Part shown: positions 1-8,925 of the stretch, piece after piece | Numbering within the stretch: position 1 is the stretch's first letter | How the letters are laid out: each line of letters begins with the position of its first letter | Source: CADCUY01 sp964242735 | Lineage (GTDB): Bacteria > Actinomycetota > Actinomycetes > Actinomycetales > Quadrisphaeraceae | Direction: 5' to 3' | Length of the DNA stretch: 64,000 nt | Assembly (NCBI GenBank): GCA_964242735.1 | Contig: CAXTAK010000016.1 | Span: 1 to 64,000 of the forward strand | Notes under the pieces: generated by a model | Databases searched by the model: none | The model's input: the letters and a program-made list of their open reading frames with translations, nothing else | What the model was told of the DNA's origin: nothing | Position numbers and translations under genes: made by a program

Positions 1-52
1 CACCAGGACGATCGGCACGAACCGGTCGTGACCACCAGGCCCGGAGGCCCGC

Positions 53-1405
53 ATGCCCCGTCTGCGCCCCACCCACGTCGGCACGGCAGGGGCCCTCGCG
101 GCCGGCCTCCTCAGCGCCACCGCGCTCACCGCCTCGCCACCGGGCGACACCGTCCCGGCACCGGCGCGAGCGGGCGCCTGCTACGCCGTCGGGGCGACGC
201 TCACCGTCGAGGAGCAGCGGACGACACTGGCGCTGCCCGGCCAGGGCGAGCCCGCCTCGCGGCAGTTCATCGACGCGGCCGACTTCGGCACCCTCGTCGA
301 CGACTTCGAGCGCGCCCTGTGCGAGGTCACCGACATCGACCGGGCGAGCGCCCTGGCCACCGGCACCGGCACCCAGCTGTGGGAGGCCGCCGTCGCCCGC
401 GCCCAGGGCCAGCATGCCTCCGGCACGATCGACCCCTACGACGACCGCCCCCTGTACTGGGCCAGGACCACGATGGCCCGGGCGCTGCGCGAGTGGCAGC
501 CGCAGATCCCGGTGAGCAGCCTCCAGCGCCAGGCGCTGGTCCGGCAGCTGTCGTACTCCTCCCGCGGCATCGACTCCGTGCGCTACCCCGAGGACGCCGA
601 CAACACCGCCACCCGGCTCCTGGTCAGCGGGTTCGACACGTACAGCCTCGACGCCAGCCTGCGGAACTCCAACCCCTCGGGCGCCTCGGCCCTGCAGCTC
701 GACGGGCGCACCGTCGACACCCCCGAGGGGTCCGTCGTCGTCCAGGCGGTGGTGCTGCCGGTGAACTGGACCGACTTCGACCAGGGCATCGTCGAGGACG
801 CGTTCGGTCCCTGGCTCGTGCCGCCCGGCGACCCCGCGCACGCCGGCGAGGCCGACCTGATCATGACGATCAGCCAGACCGGACGCGGCCGGATGGACGT
901 CGAGAAGTGGGCCGGCGGGTTCCGCGGCGGCTCACCCGACAACAACCGGTCGATCAACTACGGGCCGATCAGCGCCGCCGCCCTGTGGCCCCAGCCCCAG
1001 CCGTCACCGCAGTGGATCGAGACCACGCTGCCGTACCAGGCGATGATCGACGCCGGCACCGGCCCGTGGCCGGTGGTCCTGAACGACGGCATCACCGAGT
1101 GGCCGGCCGGCACCTTCCCCGACCCCGGCTCGCTTCGGTCGGCGGACGACCCCTCACCGGGCTCCCGCGCGGCGTCCGCGCCCGGCGGGAACTACCTGAG
1201 CAACGAGAGCATGTACCGCACCAACCGGTTGCGGCTCGGTGTGGGCAAGACCGACCTGCCCGGGGGCCACCTGCACATCTCGGCGCTGGTCTACCCCGAG
1301 GACCCCGGCGCCCTGACCAGCCCCGCGTTCGAGGCCGACCGCAAGGCCGTCGTCGACCAGACCGTCGCCCTGGTCGAGGCCGCCGGCAGCGCCGTCCCCC
1401 GCTGA
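53..1405 (+). CDS. Secreted protein of unknown function
   Basis: A 450-residue protein starting at ATG 53, with a GGAGG-type ribosome site about 6 bases upstream. The N-terminus (MPRLRP, then an Ala/Leu-rich stretch to about residue 27, then Ala-Pro-Arg-Ala) looks like a Sec signal peptide, so the product is probably exported. The mature part begins near a Cys (GACYAVG) and has no transmembrane segment, repeat or catalytic motif that I recognise. It ends just before the convergent pxpA gene. Codon use is typical of the window and the frame is clean over 1.35 kb, so I am confident that it is a gene but not of any function. Confidence 0.8.
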   Translation: MPRLRPTHVGTAGALAAGLLSATALTASPPGDTVPAPARAGACYAVGATLTVEEQRTTLALPGQGEPASRQFIDAADFGTLVDDFERALCEVTDIDRASALATGTGTQLWEAAVARAQGQHASGTIDPYDDRPLYWARTTMARALREWQPQIPVSSLQRQALVRQLSYSSRGIDSVRYPEDADNTATRLLVSGFDTYSLDASLRNSNPSGASALQLDGRTVDTPEGSVVVQAVVLPVNWTDFDQGIVEDAFGPWLVPPGDPAHAGEADLIMTISQTGRGRMDVEKWAGGFRGGSPDNNRSINYGPISAAALWPQPQPSPQWIETTLPYQAMIDAGTGPWPVVLNDGITEWPAGTFPDPGSLRSADDPSPGSRAASAPGGNYLSNESMYRTNRLRLGVGKTDLPGGHLHISALVYPEDPGALTSPAFEADRKAVVDQTVALVEAAGSAVPR

Positions 1406-1454
1406 GACGGGCAGCGCTGACCCGACCACCCGTGACGCCGGTGCCCAGCCGGCG

Positions 1455-2219
1455 TCACGGGGCGAACGCGGCGACCGCCACCCCCGCCCCGGCGAGCGCG
1501 GCCCTGACCGCGCGGGCGATGCCGACCGCGCCGGGGGTGTCACCGTGCACGCAGATCGAGCCCGGGGCGAGCACCAGCTCGCTGCCGTCCACGGCCTGCA
1601 CCGGCCGGCCGGTGGCCATCGCCACGCAGCGCTGCGCGATCACCGAGGGGTCGTGCAGCACGGCCCCCGGCAGCCTCCGGGAGAGCAGGGCGCCGCTGGA
1701 GGTGTAGGCGCGGTCGGCGAAGGCCTCGTGGACCACGCGCAGCCCGGCCTCGGCGGCCAGGCGCAGCCAGGCCGAGCCGGGCAGGCCCAGGACCGGCAGG
1801 GCGGGGTCGACGTCGAGCACCGCTGCGACGACGGCCGCCGCCTGCTCCTCGTGGTCGACGATGGCGTTGTACAGGGCGCCGTGGGGCTTGACGTAGCGCA
1901 CTGCGGTGCCGGCGACGTCGGCGAAGGCCCGCAGGGCTCCGACCTGGTAGACGACGTCCTGGGTGAGCTCGTGCGGTGCGACGTCGATGAAGCGGCGCCC
2001 GAACCCGGGCAGGTCGCGGTAGCCGACGTGCGCGCCGATGGCCACGCCGCCCGCCGCCGCCCGGTCGCAGACCCGGCGCATGGTCGAGGCGTCGCCGGCG
2101 TGGTAGCCGCACGCGACGTTCGCGCTGGTCACGAGGTCGAGCATCGCCTCGTCGTCGCCGAGCTCCCACTGCCCGAAGCCCTCGCCGAGGTCGGCGTTGA
2201 GGTCCACCACGCGCGCCAC
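1455..2219 (-). CDS. pxpA: 5-oxoprolinase subunit PxpA (LamB/YcsF family)
   Basis: A 254-residue LamB/YcsF protein of normal family length. It opens with the hallmark DLNADLGEGFG and continues with NVACGYHAGD, GAHVGYRD and VKPHGALYN. PxpA works with PxpB and PxpC as an ATP-dependent 5-oxoprolinase that opens 5-oxoproline to glutamate. The partner genes lie in the same minus-strand operon (5371-7047). The GTG start at 2219 is only 4 bases from the NRAMP-like gene stop, which suggests co-transcription and coupling. The assignment is strong from sequence and context. Confidence 0.93.
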   Translation of the reverse strand: MARVVDLNADLGEGFGQWELGDDEAMLDLVTSANVACGYHAGDASTMRRVCDRAAAGGVAIGAHVGYRDLPGFGRRFIDVAPHELTQDVVYQVGALRAFADVAGTAVRYVKPHGALYNAIVDHEEQAAAVVAAVLDVDPALPVLGLPGSAWLRLAAEAGLRVVHEAFADRAYTSSGALLSRRLPGAVLHDPSVIAQRCVAMATGRPVQAVDGSELVLAPGSICVHGDTPGAVGIARAVRAALAGAGVAVAAFAP

Positions 2220-2223
2220 CGGC

Positions 2224-3498
2224 TCAGGCGAACAGGGCGATGAGGGGGCGGACGGAGTTGACCGCGAGGTACAGGGTCAGCAGCCACGCGACCCAGCCGA
2301 TGACCAGCAGCCACCGGGGGTAGGCGTAGCCGTTCAGCAGGTCGGCCCGCCGCGTCGCCACCCAGAGCAGCACGCCGATCCCGAACGGCAGCAGGATGCC
2401 GTTGAAGGCGCCGGCGAAGACCAGCAGCGTGGTCGGCGCCGCGCCCCCGAGCACCACGAAGGCCAGGGTGCTGACGGCGATGAAGGTGACCACCAGGGCC
2501 GTGCGGGTGCGCTCGGAGGTGGCGGTGCGGGAGGTGAGGAAGGAGACGGTCGTGTAGGAGGCGCCGATGACGCTGGTGATCGCCGCGGCCCACAGCACGA
2601 CGCCGAAGACGCGCAGGCCGACCTGGCCGGCGGCCTGCTGGAAGGCCGACGCCGCGGGACTGGCCGGGTCGAGGACGGCGCCGCCGGAGACCACGCCGAG
2701 GATGGCGAGGAAGAGCAGGACGCGCATGACGCCGGTGATGAGGATGCCGACGACCGAGCCGCGGGTGATCTCGCGGACGTGCTCGGCGCCGGAGACGCCG
2801 GAGTCGAGGAGGCGGTGCGCCCCGGCGTAGACGATGTAGCCGCCGATCGTGCCGCCGATGAGCGTGGTGATCGCCAGGACGCTGACCTGCTCGGGCAGGA
2901 CGACGTTGCGCAGCGCCTCGCCCACGGGAGGGCGGGAGGTCACGGCGACGAACCCGGTCAGCGCGATCATCACCACGCCCAGGACGACGACGATCCGGTC
3001 GATGGCCGCGCCGGCGCGCCTGCTGAGGAAGATGCCGATCGCGAGGAGGCCGGAGAGGACCCCGCCGACGCGCGGGTCCAGGCCGAGCATCGCGTCGGTG
3101 CCGAGACCGGTGCCGGCGACGTTGCCGATGTTGAACACCAGGCCGCCGACCGCCAGCAGGGCGGCCATCGCCCGGCCCAGGCCCGGGAGCACGAGGTTGC
3201 CCAGCTCCTGGGCGCGGCGCCCGGAGACCCCGATCACCCGCCACACGTTCATCTGCAGGGCGATGTCGACCAGGATCGACAGAGCGATCGCGAAGGCGAA
3301 CGCCGCGCCGAGCTGTGCGGTGAAGGTGGTCGTCTGGGTGATGAAGCCCGGGCCGATCGCCGAGGTGGCCATGAGGAACATCGCGCCCAGCAGGGTCGAG
3401 CGCGTGCTCGCCGCCATCGCCGACCTCGGCGGGGCGCCCGGGGGCGATCCGGTGGAACCCCGCGGGACGCCGGGACGGTCGGTCGGTGTGTGCGACAT
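2224..3498 (-). CDS. NRAMP-superfamily transporter without the metal-binding motif
   Basis: A 424-residue membrane protein with about eleven hydrophobic helices. The ATG start at 3498 (MSHTPTDRP) is preceded by CTGGAG. The frame stays open further upstream, but that part lies inside the biotin carboxylase gene and is discounted. Overall it resembles NRAMP divalent-metal transporters. However, where classical members carry DPGN in helix 1 this protein has IGPGF, and the MPH motif of helix 6 is absent (GGTIGGYIVYAG). It sits between 5-oxoprolinase genes, as YcsG does in Bacillus. From this I infer a role in uptake of oxoproline or a related compound, not of Mn or Fe. The substrate is not shown. 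Confidence 0.82.
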   Translation of the reverse strand: MSHTPTDRPGVPRGSTGSPPGAPPRSAMAASTRSTLLGAMFLMATSAIGPGFITQTTTFTAQLGAAFAFAIALSILVDIALQMNVWRVIGVSGRRAQELGNLVLPGLGRAMAALLAVGGLVFNIGNVAGTGLGTDAMLGLDPRVGGVLSGLLAIGIFLSRRAGAAIDRIVVVLGVVMIALTGFVAVTSRPPVGEALRNVVLPEQVSVLAITTLIGGTIGGYIVYAGAHRLLDSGVSGAEHVREITRGSVVGILITGVMRVLLFLAILGVVSGGAVLDPASPAASAFQQAAGQVGLRVFGVVLWAAAITSVIGASYTTVSFLTSRTATSERTRTALVVTFIAVSTLAFVVLGGAAPTTLLVFAGAFNGILLPFGIGVLLWVATRRADLLNGYAYPRWLLVIGWVAWLLTLYLAVNSVRPLIALFA

Positions 3499-3599
3499 GT
3501 GCACTCCAGGTGTCCTGCTGCTCCGCGCGGCCCGTTCCTCCGGTCGCCCGACCGTAGGGCGGCGGGGTCGACCCCGTCGACCTCCAGCGCCGGGCGCGG

Positions 3600-5360
3600 T
3601 CACTGCTCGATGCGCGCCAGGGCCTGGTCGACGCGGATGGTGCTGCCCACCTCCGCCAGGGGTGGCCCGAGGCGACCGGGGCGGTGGGCCGTCACCGGCA
3701 CCTCCATCTTCATCGCCTCCAGCGTCAGGACGGCGTCGCCCGCCTGCAGGTGGGCGCCCTCGGCCGCGTGCCACGCGACGACGCTGCCGAACACCGGTGC
3801 GCGGAGCACCGCCTCGTCGACCTCCGCCTCGCCCGGCGCGCTGTCCGGCTCCTGCGGTCCACCGAGCGCGCCGCCGGCCCCGGCCAGCGCGGTGAGCAGC
3901 CCGCTGGGCAGTCCGAGCTCGACCCGGCGCCCGTCCACGGTCACCACCACCCGGCGCAGGCCGGTGGCCCGAGTGTCGTCGACGTCGTCGGCGAAGTGCG
4001 GCGAGGGCGCGAGGCGGTCGGCGAGCTCGGTCTCGATCCACCGCGTGTGCACCCCGAAGCGGCCGTCCGCGGCGGTGAACGCCGGGTCCTCCAGGACGGC
4101 GCGGTGGAACGGCAGCACGGTGGCCACCCCGTCGATCACGAGCTCACCGAGCGCGCGCCGCGCGCGGCGCAGCGCCTCCTCGCGGTCGGCGCCGGTGACC
4201 ACGAGCTTGGCGAGCAGCGAGTCGAACGCGGCACCGACGACGCTGCCGATCTCGACCCCCGAGTCCATCCGCACCCCCGGTCCGCCCGGGACGACGAGGT
4301 CGGTGACCGTGCCGGTGGCGGGCAGGAAGCCCCGGCCGGCGTCCTCGGCGTTGAGCCGGAACTCGATGGCGTGCCCGCGGGCGGGCGGGTCCTCGCTCAG
4401 CGGCGAGGGCGCACCGGCGGCGATGGCGAGCTGGGCGCGGACGAGGTCGACGCCCGCGGTCTCCTCCGTGACCGGGTGCTCGACCTGCAGGCGGGTGTTG
4501 ACCTCCAGGAAGGAGAGCGTGCCGTCGGCGCCGAGCAGGAACTCCACGGTGCCCGCGCCGACGTAGCCGGCGCGCGCGCAGATCGCCCGGGCCCCCTCCC
4601 ACAGGGCCACCTCCTGCTCCACGGTGAGGAACGGCGCGGGGGCCTCCTCGACGAGCTTCTGGTGGCGGCGCTGCAGGCTGCAGTCCCGGGTGCCCACCAC
4701 GACGACGCGGCCGTGGGTGTCGGCCAGCACCTGCACCTCCACGTGGCGGGGGTCCTCGAGGTAGCGCTCGAGGAAGCACTCCCCGCGGCCGAAGGCCGTG
4801 ACCGCCTCGCGGACGGCCGCCGCGAGCATCTCCTCCACCTCCGCGGGGCCGCGGACGACCTTCAGTCCCCGACCACCGCCACCGAAGGCAGCCTTGATCG
4901 CCACGGGGTAGCCGTGCTCGGCGGCGAAGGCGTGCACCTCCTCCGCCCCGGCCAGCGGCTCGGTGGTCCCCGCCACCATGGGTGTCCCCACCTCCTGCGC
5001 GATGCGGCGGGCGCTGACCTTGTCGCCCAGCGCCCGCATCGCCGCCGGTGGAGGCCCGACCCAGGTGAGCCCGGCGTCGAGGACCCGCTGCGCGAAGCCG
5101 GCGTCCTCGGAGAGGAAGCCGTAGCCGGGGTGGACGGCGTCGGCCCCGGCCTCGCGGGCCACCCGCAGGTGGGACTCGACGTCGAGGTAGGGGCGCACCC
5201 CGACCCCGCCCAGTGCGTGCGCCTCGTCGGCACGCCGCACGTGCAGCGCCCCCGCGTCGTCGTCGGCGAAGACGGCGATGCTGCGCAGGCCCGCATCGGT
5301 GCAGGCCCGCGCCACGCGCACGGCGATCTCTCCGCGGTTGGCGATCAGGACGGCGCGCAC
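3600..5360 (-). CDS. Biotin carboxylase with C-terminal biotin carboxyl carrier domain
   Basis: A 586-residue protein. Residues 1-450 are a biotin carboxylase (IANRGEIAVR start, HPGYGFLSE, glycine loop FGGGGRG, EVNTRLQVEH active-site region). The last 75 residues are a biotinyl carrier domain with EAMKMEV, biotinyl Lys near residue 551. Such proteins load CO2 on biotin for acyl-CoA carboxylases. No carboxyltransferase gene is nearby, so the acceptor is unknown. The gene lies between pxpBC and the NRAMP-like gene, an arrangement that recurs with pxp genes in other bacteria (accB/accC with ycsF), which hints at a role linked to oxoproline use. The GTG start at 5360 lies about 10 bases after the pxpBC stop, with GAGGAG between. 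Confidence 0.92.
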   Translation of the reverse strand: MRAVLIANRGEIAVRVARACTDAGLRSIAVFADDDAGALHVRRADEAHALGGVGVRPYLDVESHLRVAREAGADAVHPGYGFLSEDAGFAQRVLDAGLTWVGPPPAAMRALGDKVSARRIAQEVGTPMVAGTTEPLAGAEEVHAFAAEHGYPVAIKAAFGGGGRGLKVVRGPAEVEEMLAAAVREAVTAFGRGECFLERYLEDPRHVEVQVLADTHGRVVVVGTRDCSLQRRHQKLVEEAPAPFLTVEQEVALWEGARAICARAGYVGAGTVEFLLGADGTLSFLEVNTRLQVEHPVTEETAGVDLVRAQLAIAAGAPSPLSEDPPARGHAIEFRLNAEDAGRGFLPATGTVTDLVVPGGPGVRMDSGVEIGSVVGAAFDSLLAKLVVTGADREEALRRARRALGELVIDGVATVLPFHRAVLEDPAFTAADGRFGVHTRWIETELADRLAPSPHFADDVDDTRATGLRRVVVTVDGRRVELGLPSGLLTALAGAGGALGGPQEPDSAPGEAEVDEAVLRAPVFGSVVAWHAAEGAHLQAGDAVLTLEAMKMEVPVTAHRPGRLGPPLAEVGSTIRVDQALARIEQ

Positions 5361-5370
5361 GGGGGTCTCC

Positions 5371-7047
5371 TCAGGGGCTGCTGCGACGGAAGCGGAGCCG
5401 GGCGCCGGGCGCGACGCCGGCCGCGCGGCCCAGGTCGCGCGAGGTCACCACGGCGATGGTGGGGTAGCCCCCGGTCACCGGGTGGTCAGCGGTGAACAGG
5501 ACCGGCTGGCCGCCCGGCGGGACCTGCAGCGACCCCGTTGCCACGCCCTCGCTGGGCAGCTCCTCGAGCACCGCGCGCTCCAGCGGTGGGCCGTGCAACC
5601 GCAGACCCACCCGGTTCGACCGCGGCGTGACCACCCACTGCGCGCTCAGCAGCCGTTCCACGGCGGCGGGTGTGAACCAGTCCTCGCGCGGGCCGAGGAC
5701 GACCTCGAGGTCCACCACCCCCTCGTCCGGAGCCCCGTGCTGCCCCCCTCCGTCCTCCGCCGTGGCGACCCCGGGCCAGGGCACCTCGACGGCGCCGCGC
5801 ACCGCGCGACCGACGGCCAGCACGTCTCCGCTGACCAGTGCGGGCGGTCCGAGACCGGACAGGACGTCCGTCGAGCGGCTGCCCAGCACCCGGGGCACGT
5901 CCAGGCCCCCGCGGACCGCGACGTAGGACCACAGCCGGCCCGTCGGGGCGCCGAGGTGCAGCACGTCGCCGTCGCGCAGCGCGAAGGGCCGGCCCAGGGC
6001 CCGATCCCTGCCTCCAGCGGGCGAGGTCGTGCCGGCGGCGCCCTGGAGGACCGTCACGGGCGCGCCCGTGACGACCACCACGGCATCACCCCGGGCCGAC
6101 AGGCGCACCCCGCCGCCGACGACCTCGACGACCGCGGCGCCGGGGTCGTTGCCGACGGTCCGGTTCGCGGACCGCAGCGCCGCGGCGTCCATCGCCCCGG
6201 AGGTCGGCACGCCGAGGCCGGCGAGCCCGGGGCGCCCGGCGTCCTGGACAGTGCTGGCGGCCCCGGGGGCGAGCACGACCAGGGCCGGTCCCTCCGCCGC
6301 CGTCGGGGCCTCGAGCGCTACGGCCGGCCGGGGGACCGCCACCAGCTCGCGCACCGCGCGGAAGACCACGGCGTCGCCGACCTGCAGCAGCGAGGGCGGC
6401 GCACGGCCCAGGTCCCACATCACGCTCGCCGTCCGGCCGACCAACTGCCAGCCACCGGGTGAGGCGCGCGGGTAGACGCCGCTGAACCCACCCGCGAGCG
6501 CCACCGACCCGGCGGGCACGTCGGTGCGCGCTGAGGCGCGTCGTGGCACGCGGAGGCGGGGATCCCCACCGCTGAGGTAGGCGAAGCCCGGGGCGAAGCC
6601 GGCGAAGGCCGCGGTCCACGGCGAGCCGGTGTGCGCGGCCACGACGCCATCGGTGCTCAGCGACGTCAGGTCGGCCACCTCGGCCAGGTCCTGTCCGTCG
6701 TAGACGACGTCGATGACGTGCTCGGTGCCCGGGTCGTCGGGCTCCTCGGTGGTCACCAGCGACCGGAGGTGGCGGGTGGCCGCGGGCACGTCGACGGGCC
6801 GGTCGAGGGTCACCACGACCGTCGTGGCGCCGGCGACCACGTCGACCTGACCGGGGAGGGGGTGCTGCCCGCAGCTGCGGGCCAGCGCGGCGGCTGCCGC
6901 GGTGCCAGCCACGTCGGCGATCACCGCCCGGTCACCGACGCGGGCCACGCGGCGCACTGCTGGTGCGTCTCCGCCCGCACCGCCGAGCCCCGGGTCGCCC
7001 GGTGCGGCTGAGCGCCCGTCGTCGGTGCGCTGCGCGCCGGGAGTCAC
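5371..7047 (-). CDS. pxpBC: 5-oxoprolinase subunits B and C fused (PxpBC)
   Basis: About 558 residues from a GTG at 7047 preceded by GGGGAGGGG. Residues 1-230 form the KipI/PxpB domain (HTGSPWTAAFAGFAPGFAYL, then GVYPRASPGGWQLVG). Residues 245 to the end form the KipA/PxpC domain (STVQDAGRPG, GVPTSGAMD, SNRVGLRL, GGQPVLFTADHPVTGGYP). In many bacteria these are separate genes; fused forms are common in actinobacteria. With PxpA this forms the 5-oxoprolinase complex. It is the first gene of the minus-strand operon pxpBC - biotin carboxylase - NRAMP-like - pxpA. The frame remains open far upstream but has no coherent homology there, so the GTG was chosen by SD and domain start. Confidence 0.92.
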   Translation of the reverse strand: MTPGAQRTDDGRSAAPGDPGLGGAGGDAPAVRRVARVGDRAVIADVAGTAAAAALARSCGQHPLPGQVDVVAGATTVVVTLDRPVDVPAATRHLRSLVTTEEPDDPGTEHVIDVVYDGQDLAEVADLTSLSTDGVVAAHTGSPWTAAFAGFAPGFAYLSGGDPRLRVPRRASARTDVPAGSVALAGGFSGVYPRASPGGWQLVGRTASVMWDLGRAPPSLLQVGDAVVFRAVRELVAVPRPAVALEAPTAAEGPALVVLAPGAASTVQDAGRPGLAGLGVPTSGAMDAAALRSANRTVGNDPGAAVVEVVGGGVRLSARGDAVVVVTGAPVTVLQGAAGTTSPAGGRDRALGRPFALRDGDVLHLGAPTGRLWSYVAVRGGLDVPRVLGSRSTDVLSGLGPPALVSGDVLAVGRAVRGAVEVPWPGVATAEDGGGQHGAPDEGVVDLEVVLGPREDWFTPAAVERLLSAQWVVTPRSNRVGLRLHGPPLERAVLEELPSEGVATGSLQVPPGGQPVLFTADHPVTGGYPTIAVVTSRDLGRAAGVAPGARLRFRRSSP

Positions 7048-7726
7048 GGAGCACCCCTCCCCACGGACGACGAGCAAGACCCCAGCATGCTCCGGGCCTC
7101 TGGGTGCCGCGAGTCGCCGACTCGTCGAGCTCGACGGCGGTCCCGCCGACCTGGTGACAGCGGCGGCGGGAACCGCACCACCCCGCGGGACGCGACCGAG
7201 GCGCTCGCCGCTGTCCGTGTCCGCTGCGAGGGGGGAGCCCTTCGCGTCAGCCCCTGCTCGACCCACCTGTGCCGGTGGTGGCTCGGCCACCGGACGAGAT
7301 CGCTGCCGTCGCCCCGGCACTGACCGTGCCACGCAGCGCTGCCAGGACCACGCCACCCACCGCCGGAGGTCAGACCCGGCGGAGGCGGGTCTGGACCTGC
7401 GGCGGTGTCGGCGGTCTGGCCCACCGCCATCCACGCGAGGGAGCCCGACCGGCGAGCAGAGGAGTCCACCACGACCACGTCGTCGGACCGACCCAGCACC
7501 GCCCTGGTGGACATCGACGTCCAGGTCGGCGTCGTCGCCGACACCCACCAGCGCGACGCGGTGATCACCGACATCGGCGCCCTGGTCGAGAGGGCCCGCG
7601 GCTGAGGCGTCCCGGTCGTCCGGGTCGTCCGGGTCCACCACTGCGACGAGCAGCTGGAGGAGGCCGGTGGTGGTGGAGGCTCTGTCGCGGCGTCGTCCCC
7701 GCACGCCCCTTCTGGCCGCGCGCCGG
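7048..7726. other. Gene-poor stretch upstream of pxpBC
   Basis: About 680 bases between the pxpBC start and a broken LysE gene hold no gene that I can support. Several frames are open because of the high GC, but none shows a convincing family signature. A plus-strand 66-codon frame (7405-7605) ends in a fairly ordinary-looking tail (VDIDVQVGVVADTH) but has no clear ribosome site. The pxpBC promoter should lie here, yet I cannot place it. The stretch is probably decayed DNA. Confidence 0.4.
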
Positions 7727-8030
7727 TCAGCGCTCGAGGGTGGCCAGCCGGACGCCGAGGCCGATGAGGACCGCACCGCTGGCCGCCTCCAGGCAGCGGC
7801 GCACGACCGGTCGTCGGAACCATCCCGCAGACCGACCCACCACGACCGCCAGGGTGAGCAGGACGGCCACCTCCACGCCGACGCGGAGCAGCGCCATGCC
7901 CGTCGTCCACACGAGCGCGGGCCCGGACGCCGGGAGGAAGGACGGTGGAACGCGACCAGGAAGACCACAGCCTTCGGTTTGGCCAGCGACACCAGCAGCG
8001 CCTCGACGAACGCGCGGTGCGCATCCCGAC
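7727..8030 (-). pseudogene. LysE/RhtB-family exporter remnant, truncated and frameshifted
   Basis: The C-terminal half of a LysE-type amino-acid exporter can be read only across two frames. One gives FVEALLVSLAKPKAVVFLVAF, which matches the conserved NPKAxxFFxAF segment. After a shift near 7945 the next frame gives FLPASGPALVW, a hydrophobic helix, and the typical ending LIGLGVRLATLER. The first half of the gene (about 110 residues, including the PGP segment) is missing. It is therefore a relic with no start codon. The 24-base gap to the nitrilase gene marks the edge of the decayed patch. Confidence 0.75.
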
Positions 8031-8054
8031 CGCGGCCCCCACGACGCCCACCGG

Positions 8055-8882
8055 TCAACCGCGGACGTAGCGCGGGTAGGTCCCCTTGGCCGCCCGCGCC
8101 ACGTCCAGGTCGACCTCCACGGTGACGAAGGGCTCCTCGGGCGAGGTGGTGGCCAGCACGTCGCCGTCCGGCGAGACCACCCACCCGAGGCCGCCCATCC
8201 GCATCGGGTCCTCCGCGTCCGGGGCCGGGACCCGCCCGGGGAGGTCGGACGAGGCGTGGTTCGACGACAGGCAGTACGCCCCCGAGGACACCGCCGCCGC
8301 GCGACCGCCGGCCAGCCAGGTCGAGGTCGAGGTCGCCGGCGTGGCGCGCGGGACGCACAGCAGCTCCACCCCCAGGTCCGCGTACCGGCGCGCCCGCTCG
8401 AAGAACCACACCTCCGTGCACACCTGCACGCCCAGCCGCGCACCGACCAGCTCGACGACGTCGAAGGCCCCACGCCCCGGCGCGTACCAGGACTCCTCCC
8501 AGAACCCCTCCTCCTGCGGGAGGTACCGCTTGTCCCGCCAGCCCACCGCTCCCGTGGCCGCCGTCCAGGTGAAGGCCTGGTTGCGCCGCTCGGCCGCCGT
8601 CGCGGCACGGCCCTCGGCGGTGGGCCGCGTGGCCACGACCGCGGTGGCCGGCAGCACGGCGGACAGCCCCCGCACCCCGTCGGCGTGCGCGGCCACGCTG
8701 CGCCGCCACGCCCCGGCGTCCGGCTCGGGTGCGGCGGCCAGCCAGGGCGAGAACGGCATCTCCGGCAGGAGCAGCACGTCGCTGGACCTCTCGCGGCAGT
8801 GCGCCGCCAGGGCGGCCAGCTCCTCCTCCCGGCGCTCCTCGCGGGTGTCCAGCTCGCACACGGTGACGCGGGTCGTCGACAT
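8055..8882 (-). CDS. Carbon-nitrogen hydrolase (nitrilase superfamily)
   Basis: A 275-residue nitrilase-fold enzyme with the full Glu-Lys-Cys triad: E41 (LLLPEMPF), K118 (GWRDKRYLP) and C155 (VQVCTEVWF). Enzymes of this superfamily hydrolyse nitriles, amides or carbamoyl groups through a cysteine thioester. The substrate cannot be told here, and the FWEESWY segment is not one I link to a known subfamily. The start is taken at ATG 8882 (MSTTRV). A longer GTG/ATG reading would run into the divergent regulator. The gap to that regulator (8926) is 43 bases, so shared control is likely. Confidence 0.85.
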   Translation of the reverse strand: MSTTRVTVCELDTREERREEELAALAAHCRERSSDVLLLPEMPFSPWLAAAPEPDAGAWRRSVAAHADGVRGLSAVLPATAVVATRPTAEGRAATAAERRNQAFTWTAATGAVGWRDKRYLPQEEGFWEESWYAPGRGAFDVVELVGARLGVQVCTEVWFFERARRYADLGVELLCVPRATPATSTSTWLAGGRAAAVSSGAYCLSSNHASSDLPGRVPAPDAEDPMRMGGLGWVVSPDGDVLATTSPEEPFVTVEVDLDVARAAKGTYPRYVRG

Positions 8883-8925
8883 GGCACCCACACTGGCGAC
8901 GCGCCGCCCCTGCCACCATGCGCGC

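Noticed and set aside
28..1707. A 559-codon plus-strand frame overlapping the first gene
   Set aside because: It is an Arg/Pro-rich out-of-frame reading of the secreted-protein gene with no family similarity.
7405..7605. A 66-codon plus-strand frame ending VDIDVQVGVVADTHQRD
   Set aside because: No ribosome site or known family; the surroundings are decayed, so I did not list it as a gene.
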